Source: Heterotrichella gracilis (lineage: Eukaryota; Sar; Xanthophyceae; Tribonematales; Xanthonemataceae). From it: a stretch of 36,254 bases of DNA. Of the stretch, positions 20,470 to 32,500 are shown piece after piece. The stretch is taken from positions 1 through 36,254 of the forward strand of contig JAULBX010027529.1 in assembly GCA_032358255.1 (NCBI GenBank), given 5' to 3'. The notes below the pieces were generated by a model. That model did not search any database. It was not told where the DNA came from and saw nothing but the letters and a program-made list of their open reading frames with translations. The translations under genes were made by a program, and so were the position numbers. The number at the start of each line of letters is the position of its first letter. Positions within the stretch are counted from its first letter, which is position 1.

Positions 20470-22192
20470 TCACCCCTTGAGGGCCGCCAGCCTCCGCTTC
20501 ACATCATCATCCAACTCCTCCTCCTCCTCCACCTCCAGTGGCCTCTTGCGCGAGGGCTCAGGGGGCGCCTCACCCCCTTGGCCCCACATGGCGCGGTTGT
20601 CAGTTTCCTCCCCTTCCTCGTCGTCCATGGGCGTGTTCCACCTGGCACAGGGGGGAAAGGGAGGATGAGAATCTGGATAAGGTTGAGGAATCGACAGTGG
20701 GGTATTCCAAGTGGTAGGAAGGGAGCGAATGGAGGGTTAGGGGATGTGGTTCAGGGTATGACATTAGCTCTCCCCCCTTTCTCGGTTTCCTCCCCTTTTC
20801 CATCGCTCGTGGGGGTGCTCCACTACCATGGAGGGGAATGCATTCAGAGTTTGGAGTTCAGGGTTTGACATTGACTCACTGTCTAGCGCAGGCTTGGCAC
20901 CAGGCGGGGGCGTGAATGCAACTCGTGGGCTCGGAGTGCAGCATGTCACGATGATAGAAATGATACTGATGAAAAGCTGGCGATGGTGGACAGGGGAATT
21001 AAGTGAACCTCCCAGGCACCAATCACCCTATTATCCATCCAGACCCTAAACCCCACGCACCATGTTGGCCCTCCGAACCTTCCATCCCCAGATGAGCAGC
21101 TGACGCAGCCCGTCTGTGTGTTGGGCGTGACCTTCTGCTGGCCGGAGCGGGCGCGCAGGGGGACCCTACACAAGGGTTTTGGCCCGCAGGTAAGAACAGG
21201 TGTAGAGGTACTAGAACCCTCGCAAGGGTGTTAAGAGTGAGGGGTTAGAATATGGGAAATAAAAAGGGTAACAGCACACAAGTGCAGGCTTCTGCTGGTC
21301 AGAGCGGGGCGCGACGGAAAACCCTACACAAGGGTTCAAACCGCAGGCCAGGAACTAAAATGTGAGATGCAGAGGTGATTGCCTCAAGGCCATGACCAGA
21401 GGAATACGAACCCTACACACGGAGCAAAGGGTTTCGAGGGACAAGAACCCACCTGCAGTGCGACGTCGTCCCAAAGTTGTGGTTGCGCTTGTCTATGGCC
21501 ATGAGCGAGCACAGGATCTCGTAGCCGGGCTTGCGCCACTTGGCGATCAGGGGCCCATCCGCAACCTTCTCGCGCACCAGCCACTCATACTGCACAGCAG
21601 GCAGAGCGGGGGTAAGTGAGGGACCCCGGCCATGTCAAACGGTCTATGTATGATTACCCCAAGTATGCCAGGTGGCAGGTTTCTGCGTATCTATTCATAT
21701 ATATTCATTCAACATATCCTGCCAGATGACAGGAGCCAGTGATGGCATGGGCAGCACGGGAGTGAGTGGATGCAGGTGCCAGGTGGTGCAACAGAAGCAG
21801 TGCCGGGCGCTAAGGGCCCTTGCTGTTGCTTCAACGGTTGCCATGAAAAGCACGCGGGTTGGGGTTCAGGTTTTGATTTCAGTCAGGAATAGGGTTTAGG
21901 GTATTGATTGGAGTTGATTTTCCAGTCAGTTTGCTTAGGGTTTAGGCTTTTCCCGTCGTGCACGCACCAGCTCCTTGGCCATGACCTTGCGCACGTACAT
22001 CAGGTCGTAGATGAACCTGTTCTTTTCCCAGTGGATGCGGTGGATCTTCCAGGTCAGCTCGTTCTTGCGCTTGCCCTCGTGCTCCTCGTTCACTGCATCC
22101 TTCATCTGCTGCTCAAAATCCTCGATGACTTCCTCGATCAGCTCCCAGCCCGCTGGGGGTTTCTTGCCCTTGAGGCGCCGCCGGTAGGCCAT
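20470..22192 (-). CDS. BUD31: BUD31/G10-family splicing protein, divergent, zinc cysteines largely lost
   Basis: Four minus-strand exons: 22192-21968, 21589-21453, 21165-21079, 20641-20470. They are phase-consistent and encode about 206 aa. G10 landmarks in order: KKPPAGWELIEEVIEDFEQ, HEGKRKNELTWKIHRIHW, NRFIYDLMY, KEL/YEWL, ADGPLIAKWRKPGYE, HNFGTT, CRVP across the exon 2/3 junction, and a terminal GCxxC. Known BUD31 is a spliceosome core component with a Zn3Cys9 cluster. Here only C102, C120, C141 and C144 of the nine positions remain. The last exon adds an acidic tail ending ELDDDVKRRLAALKG. That join is less certain: two phase-2 donors (after 21079 or 21061) fit it, and the last exon could belong to another gene. 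The gene is convergent with pirin. Confidence 0.72.
20775..20840 (-). pseudogene. 5' echo of BUD31-like last exon
   Basis: On the minus strand this resembles the start of the exon at 20641 (the WNTPMDDEEGEE region) including the preceding CCATGG context. It is diverged and lies upstream of the real exon in transcription order. Confidence 0.55.
21287..21345 (-). pseudogene. 5' echo of BUD31-like exon 3
   Basis: A minus-strand copy of the CCCTTGTGTAGGG acceptor region and the CRVPLRARSGQQK coding start (real exon from 21165). Substitutions and a frame change make it unusable. Confidence 0.75.
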
Positions 22193-22340
22193 GGTGGGGG
22201 TGGCTGCGGGGGCGGGGGTGAGGGTGGGATGGGGGGGGGGGCGGCGATGAGAGTGTGGTGAGGTGTAAGGGCAAAGGAAGTGGGGAGTGTGGGGTTGGGG
22301 GTTTGGGGTGTATGGGTGGTATGCCAGGGGATCCGCTGAG

Positions 22341-22400
22341 GGCATCTTGCCCTTGAGGCGCCACCGGTAGGCCATGGTGAAGGTGGCTGCGGGGCGCAGG
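22341..22400 (-). pseudogene. 5' echo of BUD31-like first exon
   Basis: Duplicates the start codon region: ATG at 22375 encodes MAYRWRLKGK, against MAYRRRLKGK at 22192. After about ten codons it diverges into proline-rich frame and does not reach GWELIE. It could supply a decoy upstream ATG. Confidence 0.75.
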
Positions 22401-23589
22401 GAGAGGTGGAGAAGGGGGCGATGGGTGGTGACAGCAGGGGAGGGATGGTGTGGTGGGTGTGGGGGTGAAGGGGATGTGCACAACGTTGTAGTGGGGGTGG
22501 GTTGGGGGATAGGGGTGGGGTTTGGGGAGTACTGATGGCACTCTGGTGCTGAGATGGTATGGAGTGCAGCAGTGCACGACAGGAACAAGCTGAAATGCAT
22601 CTGATTAAAGTAATGGCACTGTAATGGATCAGACTATACTCGAAAAATCGACTTCGAAGGGTTCACTGTAGTAGTAGGTGCTGCAAGTCAGTATTTCTGG
22701 TGCGAACACCACTGATACGAAGTATGGTTTAGGGACTGATGTTGTTGCAGACCTAGGGCTGTGTCTGCAGGAAGCAAACGCTGACCCCCACGCTTCGTTG
22801 AACCACTTATACCACTTACATTTAACGCAGAAAAACTACGGATGCTGTGTTTAACAAGGTTTGCGGGCATCGCAGGCCTGTAGAAAACTAGCTGCATATG
22901 CATGCATACGACCATCACCCACCTGAAACAGGGCAGGACTGGAAGCGTTCGTCACTATCACTTCTCCCCTTTGCTTCTAGAAAGAATTTTTTTTGTCGAA
23001 GGAGTCGGGCCCGGAGGTTACACCTCGCCTAAAGGTTTGCAATGAGTATGGTTCACCAACAACCGAAGGATTCAGACTACTGGGTTTCCCGGCAGACCTT
23101 CCGCAAGGACTCGAGAAACACGGTCAGCGTACAATTGACAACTGCAAACTACCGTGAATAGACGTGCTTTTCATAGTGCTCAACAGTGTGTTTGGCCCAA
23201 GCCGTAATGCATGCATATGAAAAACAAAACCCATTTTCCCAAAAACAAACCCATTTTCCGGGGCGTCAGGCACTGCGGGACAGCTTCGACGTGCTGTTTT
23301 GTCTCGCATGGCTTCTTTCCACCTCAACCCAGCAATAGTCGAGTGAGACTGTCTCGAGTGGAGAAAGGCCGCTCACTCGCCGTTGCCTGTAGGACCTGCA
23401 GCCGTGCGCATGGCAAGGCGCCTGTTCCAAGCCCAGTGTTCCTACGCTAGCACATGCACGGGTTGCTACTGTGATGGCTAGGAACCTGTTCTTCAGGTGC
23501 TAGCACTAGCACTGCAGCGCGTAAGTAACGCCTGAACTGGGCAATTGGCAGTCGCAGTCCGGCGTACTCGAGCCGGCAGCATTGCGATT
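22401..23589. other. Spacer between divergent BUD31-like and DUF726 genes
   Basis: Begins with a low-complexity purine/GT-rich tract (22200-22530), then ordinary sequence. No recognisable gene. It should hold both promoters; I could not pick out elements. Confidence 0.5.
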
Positions 23590-26500
23590 ATGCTGCAGGG
23601 GGAAAGGTCCCTCGTGCAGAGGGGGGACTTGCAAGACCATGAGAAGTTCGCAGCAGCGGCACTCTTCACGCTAGCGCTGCACTCTACGCAGGTAATTGGG
23701 CCAGCAATCCGTGCCGAGTCGCTCTGGATCTTATTGCGTAACTGCCGCATCGGTGTGCCCGATTTCGCCTCGATTGTACAATAATCCACCTGCTGTTTTG
23801 GCGCTAGGGTTGATTGGCAGATGCCAGGCAATTGGGTGAAGTACATCGTACTTGCGTAGGTGCTTGGGTTGCATTACATACACTGAACGGTTTGTTCTTC
23901 TCTCCTGGTGCAGGCTGTCGCTTTCAGGCTTAGGGAAGGACGCAATTGGGGGTAAGCATGACCCTCAAACCCCTGCTTGCAAAGTGCTGGGTGCAGCTGC
24001 TACAGTTGGCAGTCACCAGGAAACTGCTTTGAACCGTGAAGACTGCGGTTTTTTTACAGCTTGCTCATCAATAGTGGCAAAAGTACTGTGGGTTTGCAAC
24101 CTCAGCGTCTACATTACATGTGACAACGCATGCATGCCCCACCCCCATGCATGTGTTGGCAGTACTGTTGCCCGACAAGTGCACTGAACCCCACTGCCAC
24201 CTGCAACCTTGCCACAAGCCTTCGCTGCGCAACGCCGCTCCTTCACCCTAAGCAAGGGTCGCAGCACCGTCAATGACACCCTTACCGAGGGTTTCTCCCA
24301 CTGACCCTAAGGGTTTCACTCATCCCAGGCTCCCGCCAGAGGTGGATGAGGTGCTCCTGAGCGAAGTCCTCTCAGAACCCCAATCGCCAGGGTTTGCAGC
24401 AACCCTAGAAACCCTACAGGGCTGCTGGGGATGGGACTGCATCGGGCCGCTGGGCATCTGCGACCGGGTGTATGATGCCCTGCGGATCCCCGCCACGGGC
24501 AGGCTCCCGCTGAAAAATCTGCCGGAGATTGCGGAGCCCCTCAGGGGGGGCACACCCGACAGGGACCATTTCCGGATGCTGGTGAAAACGTACCTGGACC
24601 TGCTGAGGGATGAGAATGATGCGGCGCTGGGATTCAGCGATTCAGGTGGGATGCGTCATGGAGTCTAAAAGATCAAGTGTATCATCAGTCTCTTTGCCCT
24701 GTGCCTCCCCTTCATTGCCCCATATAGCCACCACCGCGTTATCCTTTTTTGCCAGGTGTCAATTTGCTTGCCATGACTTGAAAACAACTGCCTGACATTG
24801 ACTCACCATTGCAAGGCACCCCTTTCCACAGGGGGTGAAGAAAGTGATCAAGGAGATGGGGAGGATCTGCTGCCCTCCGCCCCCTCTGCCAAGGCGCTCA
24901 CCTCCATTTACCTGCTGCTGCAAGCCTGCGTGGTGGGGATAGACGGGGCGGTGCCGGCTCAAGCTCAGCCGCAAGGGGGGAAGGGGACAGGGGGAGGGGA
25001 TGGCAAGGTGGGTGCCGGTGGTGGTGGTGGATTTGTGGTGTGGGTGTGGGGGAGTGACTGGACCAAATTGGAGCAGTCACGTGTGCAGTGCCTGGAGGTA
25101 CAAGGCGGCGGCATAACTGGGATGCCAGGGTAATCACTGATCGTACCTCACTCACCCACTTAAATCATCGCACACGCTCGCACAGTCCTACCACACCATT
25201 TTTTCAGGATTATGCACCATCACACACACGCGTGAACCTCACCAATCCCTTGTCGTTGCCCATCATCGTACCCACACAGTGGGCTATCACACCCACTCAC
25301 TCACCATCACATACATACACACACACAACCCTACCTTGGCCACCCTCTCAACTCCCCCCCATTCCCCACGCAGCCTTCTGGTTCCACTGGGCAGGCATCT
25401 CATGGGGAGGATCCACAATCAACCAGTGCAGGGGAGGGGAGGGACAACTTCATTTTGTCACTCCCAGATGACCCCACTCGACTTGAGGCGGAGCGTGCAC
25501 CTGGGTCCAAACCCTACATGTCTGCAGGGGGTGCTGGCAAGGGGGTTGGCAAAGGGAAACCCAGAGGGGAGAACCACATCATGCTGCGATGGTGCGCTCC
25601 ATTTTGTTGGATAGTGGGCAATTTTGGTTGGGCAGATATTTGGTGGATAGTGCGGGTGTCTTACGATCTTTCGTTATATGTCTGCTCTTCGCTTATGGAA
25701 AATTGCAAATGCCTCCAAATTGCCACCTAAGTCATTGTGTCTGATGCGGTTCTTTATGCATGTAATTTCAAAGAGCTCAACTGCCAATCCCCAAAGCCTT
25801 AGGACACTAAACCCTGCAGAACCTGGTGTAGGTATATGCGCGCTGCCAAGTAGCCCTAAAACAGATGTGCATGTGGATGCGGGTACCCTCAACTCCAAAA
25901 ACATGTTCAGAAATGAGTGATAAACCGTAAACCCTGACGTAGGTACGATGCGCGCTGCCGGGTAGCCCTGAAGCAGATGTGGGTGTGGATTCGGGTACCC
26001 TAAACCCTAAAATAATGCTAAGAAAAGAAGTGGTTACCCCTAAACCCTGGCGTAGGTACGATGCGCGCTGCCGAGTGGCCCTGAAGCAGATGTGCGTGTG
26101 GATGCGGGTACCTGCAAAGAAGCTGTGCGTGCTGGAGCAGACAGTGGTGGCCTCCCCAAGGGGGTTTAAACACGAGATGGAGGCTAGGAAGAAAGCTGTG
26201 CCCATGTACAAGTATGCGGCCATTGGTGCAGCAGCCACTGCAGGGGGGGCGCTGATCGCGGTCACAGGTAAGAATGTGTGGGTGGGGCCGCCATTATAAG
26301 GTTATATCAATGAAAGGGGTTTTCAAAATCATTTGAAGTCATTGAAAGAACATGTCAAGCAGGCAGTGGTTGCCTTCCCAAGAGGGTTCAAACACGAGGT
26401 GGAAACTAGGGAGAAGGCTGAGCTGTGCCCATGTACAAGTATGCAGCCATTGGTGCAGCCGCCACTGCATGGGGGGCACTCATCGCTGCCACAGGTAGGG

Positions 26501-29500
26501 GAGGGAAGGAAGTGGGAAGGGGAGGGCGCAAGCGGGCGGTCTGGCAGCTCATGTTGTGGGGCGGTGCATTGTCGATGGGGGCGCTGTGGTGTGATTGGGG
26601 GCATGGGTGGTGGGTGGGGGCGCTGACCAGGGGAAAAGGAAGGGAGGCAGCAAGTGGAGGGCTTGCGCGTTGGTGGGTGGCGCGGCAGCCCTGGTCTTGC
26701 ACCAAGTCCAACCATTGCTACACCCCGCACACCCCAACCTACAGGCAGCAAGGAATCTCCACTTTCCTATTTTCCTATTTTCCTACTATTTGCAACCCCC
26801 ATCCCCACAGGTGGCTTGGCTACGCCCATCGTGCCTGGGGCGGGACCAGCCCAGGAACAACTTGAATTCCATTTCCGCTTCCTTCATCCCATATCAAATG
26901 CATCCCACGCAAATCCCCACACCACCCCATCCCCATCCCCACAGGTGGCCTGGCAGCCCCCATCGTGCTTGGGGCAGCAGGTGCGGTCATGTCAGCAGTT
27001 CCGGTGGCGGGGGTGGCTGTGGGATCAACATTTGCCGGGCTTGCGGGGTTTGTGGGGACTGGCACGGGGACCGCGGCTGTGATGGCATCCCTGGGGGCGG
27101 CGGGGGCGGCGCACACCGGCGGGAAAATGCGGCGCAGGCTAGGTAGGGCTTTGGCTAGAGGTTGTTGGAGGGTGTGGGTGTACTTTCAGCACTGCAATCA
27201 TGTAGGTGAAACCCTAGTGCTCATGCCATGTGGCGCGCGATTGGTTGGTAGGGTCTTTGTAGGGTTTTGTGCTAGGGATTCTGATAGGATTTGCTGCAGA
27301 GCCTCCCCTTTCCTGCCATCTGTTGACCCCATGCCTCCGTTCTGTCACCCTTTGCAGGCGATGTCAGGGAGTTTGCCTTTGTCAAGCTGCACCTGGATGA
27401 CATCGACTGCCTGTCATCAAACTCCTCCCTGCGACCCTACTGCATGTCCCACCCCAGATAACAAGTCATTTTTTTTTAAGTTCTTACTGAACTCACTTTC
27501 ATTAATTAGTTTTATTTCCATGCAGGGGATGTGAAGGAGTTTGCCTTTGTGAAGCTGCATCTGGATGACATCGACTGCCTGTCCTCCAACTCCTCCCTGC
27601 GACCCTACAGCCTGTCAAACCCCAACCTGCGGGCGCTGGGGTCCCCAAACCCTAGCCTGCAGGCGGTGGAGTCAGGGCCACGTGGCGTCAGCAGGACCAC
27701 ATCGGTGTCGGACCCTTACCAGTATGCAATGCAGGTGAGAATCGTAAGCGCGGGTAATGGGTAACAAAATTAGGTTTTGATGGCAGATTTGAATGTATAC
27801 ACCGTCTAATGGTGACCACAAGGCATTAAAATTTATATTGAAAGTCTATCAACATTTATTCCACCACAAACAACGGGGTGTAAAGCTTTCTTACCTACCT
27901 ATTACAAGAGCGCATATGCAGGTTTGGCCACGCACAGGTGTTTCCTTTCGGTCCGCCTCCAATGGTCAAACGCTATTTCTACACCCTAAACCCTAACCCT
28001 AATCTCTTGCCGTGCAGCTTGCGGAGCAGTCCCTGGGTTCAGCCTCTGGTTCCCTGACACGTGGCAGCCCTAGAGGGCAGGCACTGGAGTCAACCGCTGA
28101 CTCGGCGCCAGCTGGCGAGGCGGATGCTGAGTCAGCTCTTGGGGCAGCGGAGTCACGAGGTGGTGATGAAGCGCCACCGGATCACCCTGCATCAGGCGGC
28201 GCTGGTGTCACTGATGGTGGTGGTGGTGGTGGTGGTGGTGGTGATGGTGGTGAGTCAGCGCGCCAGCAGCAGGCAACAGAGTCATGGCCAGGTGGTGGTG
28301 ATGGTGGTGCTGGTGCTGGTGGTGGTCCAAGGGGGCAAGGGGAGGATCCCTTCATGGGGTTCCTGGGGGAGCCAGGCGAAACAGCGCCAAGTGGCAACGC
28401 CGCAGCGCCCGGGATCGAACTTGAGGCCTTCGCTGCTTTGCAGGTAATGAGAAAAAAGGTGTACTGGGAGGCCGATGGACTGATCTAGGTATTGAGGACT
28501 AAGAGCGTGCAAGATGGAAAATTGGTACATGCAGCACCGTCTCACTGAATGCAGTCCTGTCCGGGGGCTTGTGTATCTACGCTGACTGGTATTTCTCTTA
28601 ATCTTCTTAGTTTTTCTATTTTGAGCTGGCTACTTTGGGGGTTGAGAAAATGGAAACCAACCGCATCGGCATTGGGTGGTTTCGCAAGAAAAGCATAACA
28701 CCAGCCCATGCTAGTAACTGACTCTGTCTCTGCTTCACAGGATCAAGAAGCGGGAATGGAACCCGGGACCTCCGCCCCGGGGGGAGGCCCGCCCCCCCCA
28801 GCCCCACCCACCCAGGAGGGGTTGACCTTCCCCACCCCCGTGCGCCCCCGCGCCCCCGTCCCCGGGTTTGAGGGCGTCCCAGGGTTCGTGCATAGCAGCG
28901 GTGGGGATTGGAAGAAGTTTGCCGAATACGTTGATGCGCGTCCTGGTCAGGGGACAGAGAAGGATGTGGGGATCAAGGAGCGCTCGCTGCCCATCCCTCT
29001 GGGACCCGTGAATCAGGTGCGTGGGGTTTAGGGTTTAGGGTTTGGGCATCAAGGAACACTTGCTGCCTGTATAGTTGAGATCTGGGGATCAAGGGCACTT
29101 GCTGGGCGGTATCGTTGAGACCTGTGCTGTGTTGGCCATGTACTCTCCAGAATCGCCACCAGACTGTGAAAGCACACTACTTTCCAAATGCATGTTCCAC
29201 CACCACCTCCCACCCTCCACATTACTAACTCCAGCACCTTCAACCCTCCATCCCATTCCCCATATTCTCTGTGTGATGGTCCCCTGTACACACCCGCCTG
29301 TGTCCACGTGGCAGCGCGTCATGGCCTGGGAGATCAAGAGCGCCAAGCTGGCGGCCAAGGCAGCCGTGGAGGCGGAAACCCTACAAACCCTAGCCACCCA
29401 GCGCTCCAAGTCCTCCTCCCCTACCAAACGCAGCGCCCCCCTTGCAATTTCCACCGCTGGCAGCGATAGCTCCACCCCCTTTGGGACCTCCCAGGACCGG

Positions 29501-32500
29501 GAATACGCCCCCCTGGGGGGGTCGCATGAGCGGGAATTTAACCCCCCTGGGACCTCCCTTGGGAGGTCGAGTAGTACGCCCCAGGGGAGGGATTCGCGGG
29601 GGCGGGATGGAGCCCCCCCTAGGGGTTCCCTCAATGGGAGTGGGGACCTGCCCCCTGGTATTCCCCTTAGGGAGGGAGAAATCTGGGGGGAAGACCAGGT
29701 CAACCCCCCTGATCCGCACATGTCAGGGAGTGACCAGGGGCAGCAGGGGGTTGAGAGCATTTCAGGAGGAGGGGAGGGGGTGAGGCAAGGGGTGGTAGGG
29801 GCAGCAGGGGATGGGGATGGAAGCGAGGGGGTGTCAGAGATATTGAAGGATGGGGAGGGGGAGGAGGAGAAGAAGCTGATCGCAGACCTACATGTGAGCT
29901 GGTTTGCACACCCTAGAACCCTAGTGCATTACCCTAATACCCCTAGGCTGAGGGGCCACTTAGTCCGCCCACAGAGGTGGTCTGTACCTGGCCTTGTGAC
30001 TGCGGCGGGCGTTTCATCATTATTCTGTTATTCTGTACCTGGCGTTGGGCTGCCAAAACCCCAAAATCCTCAAACCGTTTGTCTACCCTGTGGTTTGTAG
30101 CTGGCTTGGATGCATACACCGACATGACCTCTGCCAAAAACGCAGATTCGCATGCTCAAAACCCTAGCCAAAAACCCTATATTGTTGCGTGGTGTAGGTA
30201 GCTTTCAGCCAAGCCTTCACCAGCCTTTTCTTTGTTGAACAGCCTTTTTAGTCTAAACCCTGTTTGCACTGCGCACCTAGCCAAATCACTTAAAACCCTG
30301 GCTGTGTGGCTGTGCAGAGGGCGTTCAGCGAAGACACTGACGCACCCACCCACCTTAATGGATGGAATGACCCTAGATAAACCCTAAACCCTTGCCGTGT
30401 GGTTGTGCAGAGGGCGTTCAGCGAAGACCCTGATGAAATCACCCCTCCCGCTGGGGGCTCGGCCACATCAACCCTACAGCGGGGTTTTTCCATGGACCGG
30501 GAGGCGTCCTCAACCCTACATCGGGGTTTGTCAATGGACCGGGAGGCATCTTCAACCCTACAGCGGGGTTTATCCATGGACCGGGATGCCACCTCATCAT
30601 CACATGGGCCACATGGGGCTGCCAGCTCAGCACAGGGGAATGCCAGCTCAGCAAATACCCCCCACCCCCCCACCGCCAGCACCTCTGCACCAGCCAAGGA
30701 GGCACAGGGAGGGGGGTGGTGGCCCTTTGGGGGGGGCGCGCAAGGGGGCGAGGAGGGGGATGGTGGCGGTCAGGCAGGGGAGGAGGAGGGGGCAAAGAAG
30801 GCAGGGTTTTCGTGGTTTGGGAGGTGCGCAGAGGGTACTCCTTTGGGCTCGCATGGGTTTGAAAGGGTTTTTAAACTTGAGCGCGGCACCTTCACACTTC
30901 TGTTAAGGGTGTCTGGGCCAGTACCATGTGGCATTGTTTGGAAGTCCTGTGCACATGTATAGACGGTTTCTCCTTGCATTGCCACCGCAACATCTCCATC
31001 CCCTGCATGCATCCAGGGGATTCTTCATCTACTTCCTCTCCTCCTGCTACCCTAGCAAATCCTGAAATCCCTAAACCGGAACTTCAAACTCTGCCCACAG
31101 GCGCAGCACCAAGGCTGTGGAGCCCGACCCCCTACACCTGCTCCCCGCACCACTCCCCCTGGAGGAAAACGAGGAGCCGCGCATGGCACTGGTGGTGTGC
31201 GTGAGTGGGTGGGTGGCCAGGAGGGAGGATTTCATGGATGTATGGGAGGGGGTGTCGGCGCCAGGGGCGGAGAAATACTCGCTGGTGTGGGAGGGGAAGG
31301 AGCTGATTGCGCTCAACAATGCCCTCATGGACTTCCTCACTTCCCAGGTAGTTCTAACGCCCTGACAACCCAAAATCTTAGTGAACCCATGACCAGCAAA
31401 TCCTGGGAGGGATTTATGGGTGCATGGGTGTTGACCTTTGGTAACAGCAAGGGTAATAAGATAATATTAGTCCTATTAATATCTTATTACCCTTGGTAAC
31501 AAGAACCAACATCTGATGTGGAAGGGCAATGAGCTGATTGTGCTGAATAATGCCCTCATGGACTTCCTCACATCACAGGTAGGTGTAAACCCCTAAGAAC
31601 CCTATTGCATGGAACCCTCAGACGCTGCCAGAAGCATGCGACACCGGGTCTCAGGCCTGACAATCAAAACCCTCAAATCCGACACTGTTATATTTAATAA
31701 AAATATGAGACAGAGTGAGGTGCGTATTTGCGTATTTTCTTTACCAGAACCTGTTGGTACTCTTGGGGCGTATCCAATACCCACCACCACCACCACGATG
31801 GTACACCATAAACACACGCTAGCACCCCCACCTCCGCCACCACCCACCCTGTGCTTCCCCACTTTCCCAGGCCGCCAGCATGGCCGCCAAGCTGGTTCTG
31901 GAACAAGTATCCCGAGCCGCCTTGGCCGCTATCACGCTCCCCCTGACGGTCCTCTCAGCAACAAACTTGATCGATGGGGTCTGGGCAGGTGAGGGGCACG
32001 TGTTCCTGGGTAGTATGACCAGCGCTATGTACTCCGGTGTATATATTAACACCCCTGCTATCATGCTTCCTCTGTTGGTGCTCTCAGCAATTAACCGTGA
32101 TCAAACTGAACTGGTACACGCATGAGCGGAGGAGTTTCAGTGCCCCCAGTATTGCCTTAATATATCCCCTTAAATACTAGATTCTGCTGTGGTGCAGTGG
32201 CGCTGGCCCGTGCGGACAAGGCAGGTCAGCTGCAATAATACCATTTTTTCTACAAATTTCCTTAAATATTTCATTATTGTTTTGCAGTGGCGCTGGCCCG
32301 TGCGGACAAGGCAGGGCAGCTTCTTGCCCAGGTGCTGCTGGCGGGGCTGCACGGCAACCGCCCCGTTACCCTAATAGGGTATTCTGTGGGCGCGCGCCTC
32401 ATCATGGCATGCCTGCTGGAGCTGGAGGAGTGCGGGGGGAGAGGTAGGGGATTCTAAGTTAAAACCCTAACTCGCAAACCCTAAACCCTAGTAGGGTATT

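Noticed and set aside
21121..21190. Plus-strand coding exon at 21.1 kb (TFCWPERARRG frame)
   Set aside because: The minus strand reads CRVPLRARSGQQK with a correct acceptor and joins the BUD31-like frame; the plus frame matches nothing known to me.
28218..28330. GGTGGT microsatellite as a separate noncoding repeat
   Set aside because: It encodes the glycine run of exon 9 in an open, phase-consistent exon, so it is part of the coding region.
29089..29760. Minus-strand 223-codon open frame
   Set aside because: It is the shadow of the low-complexity exon 11 of the DUF726 gene, whose plus-strand frame fits phase on both sides.
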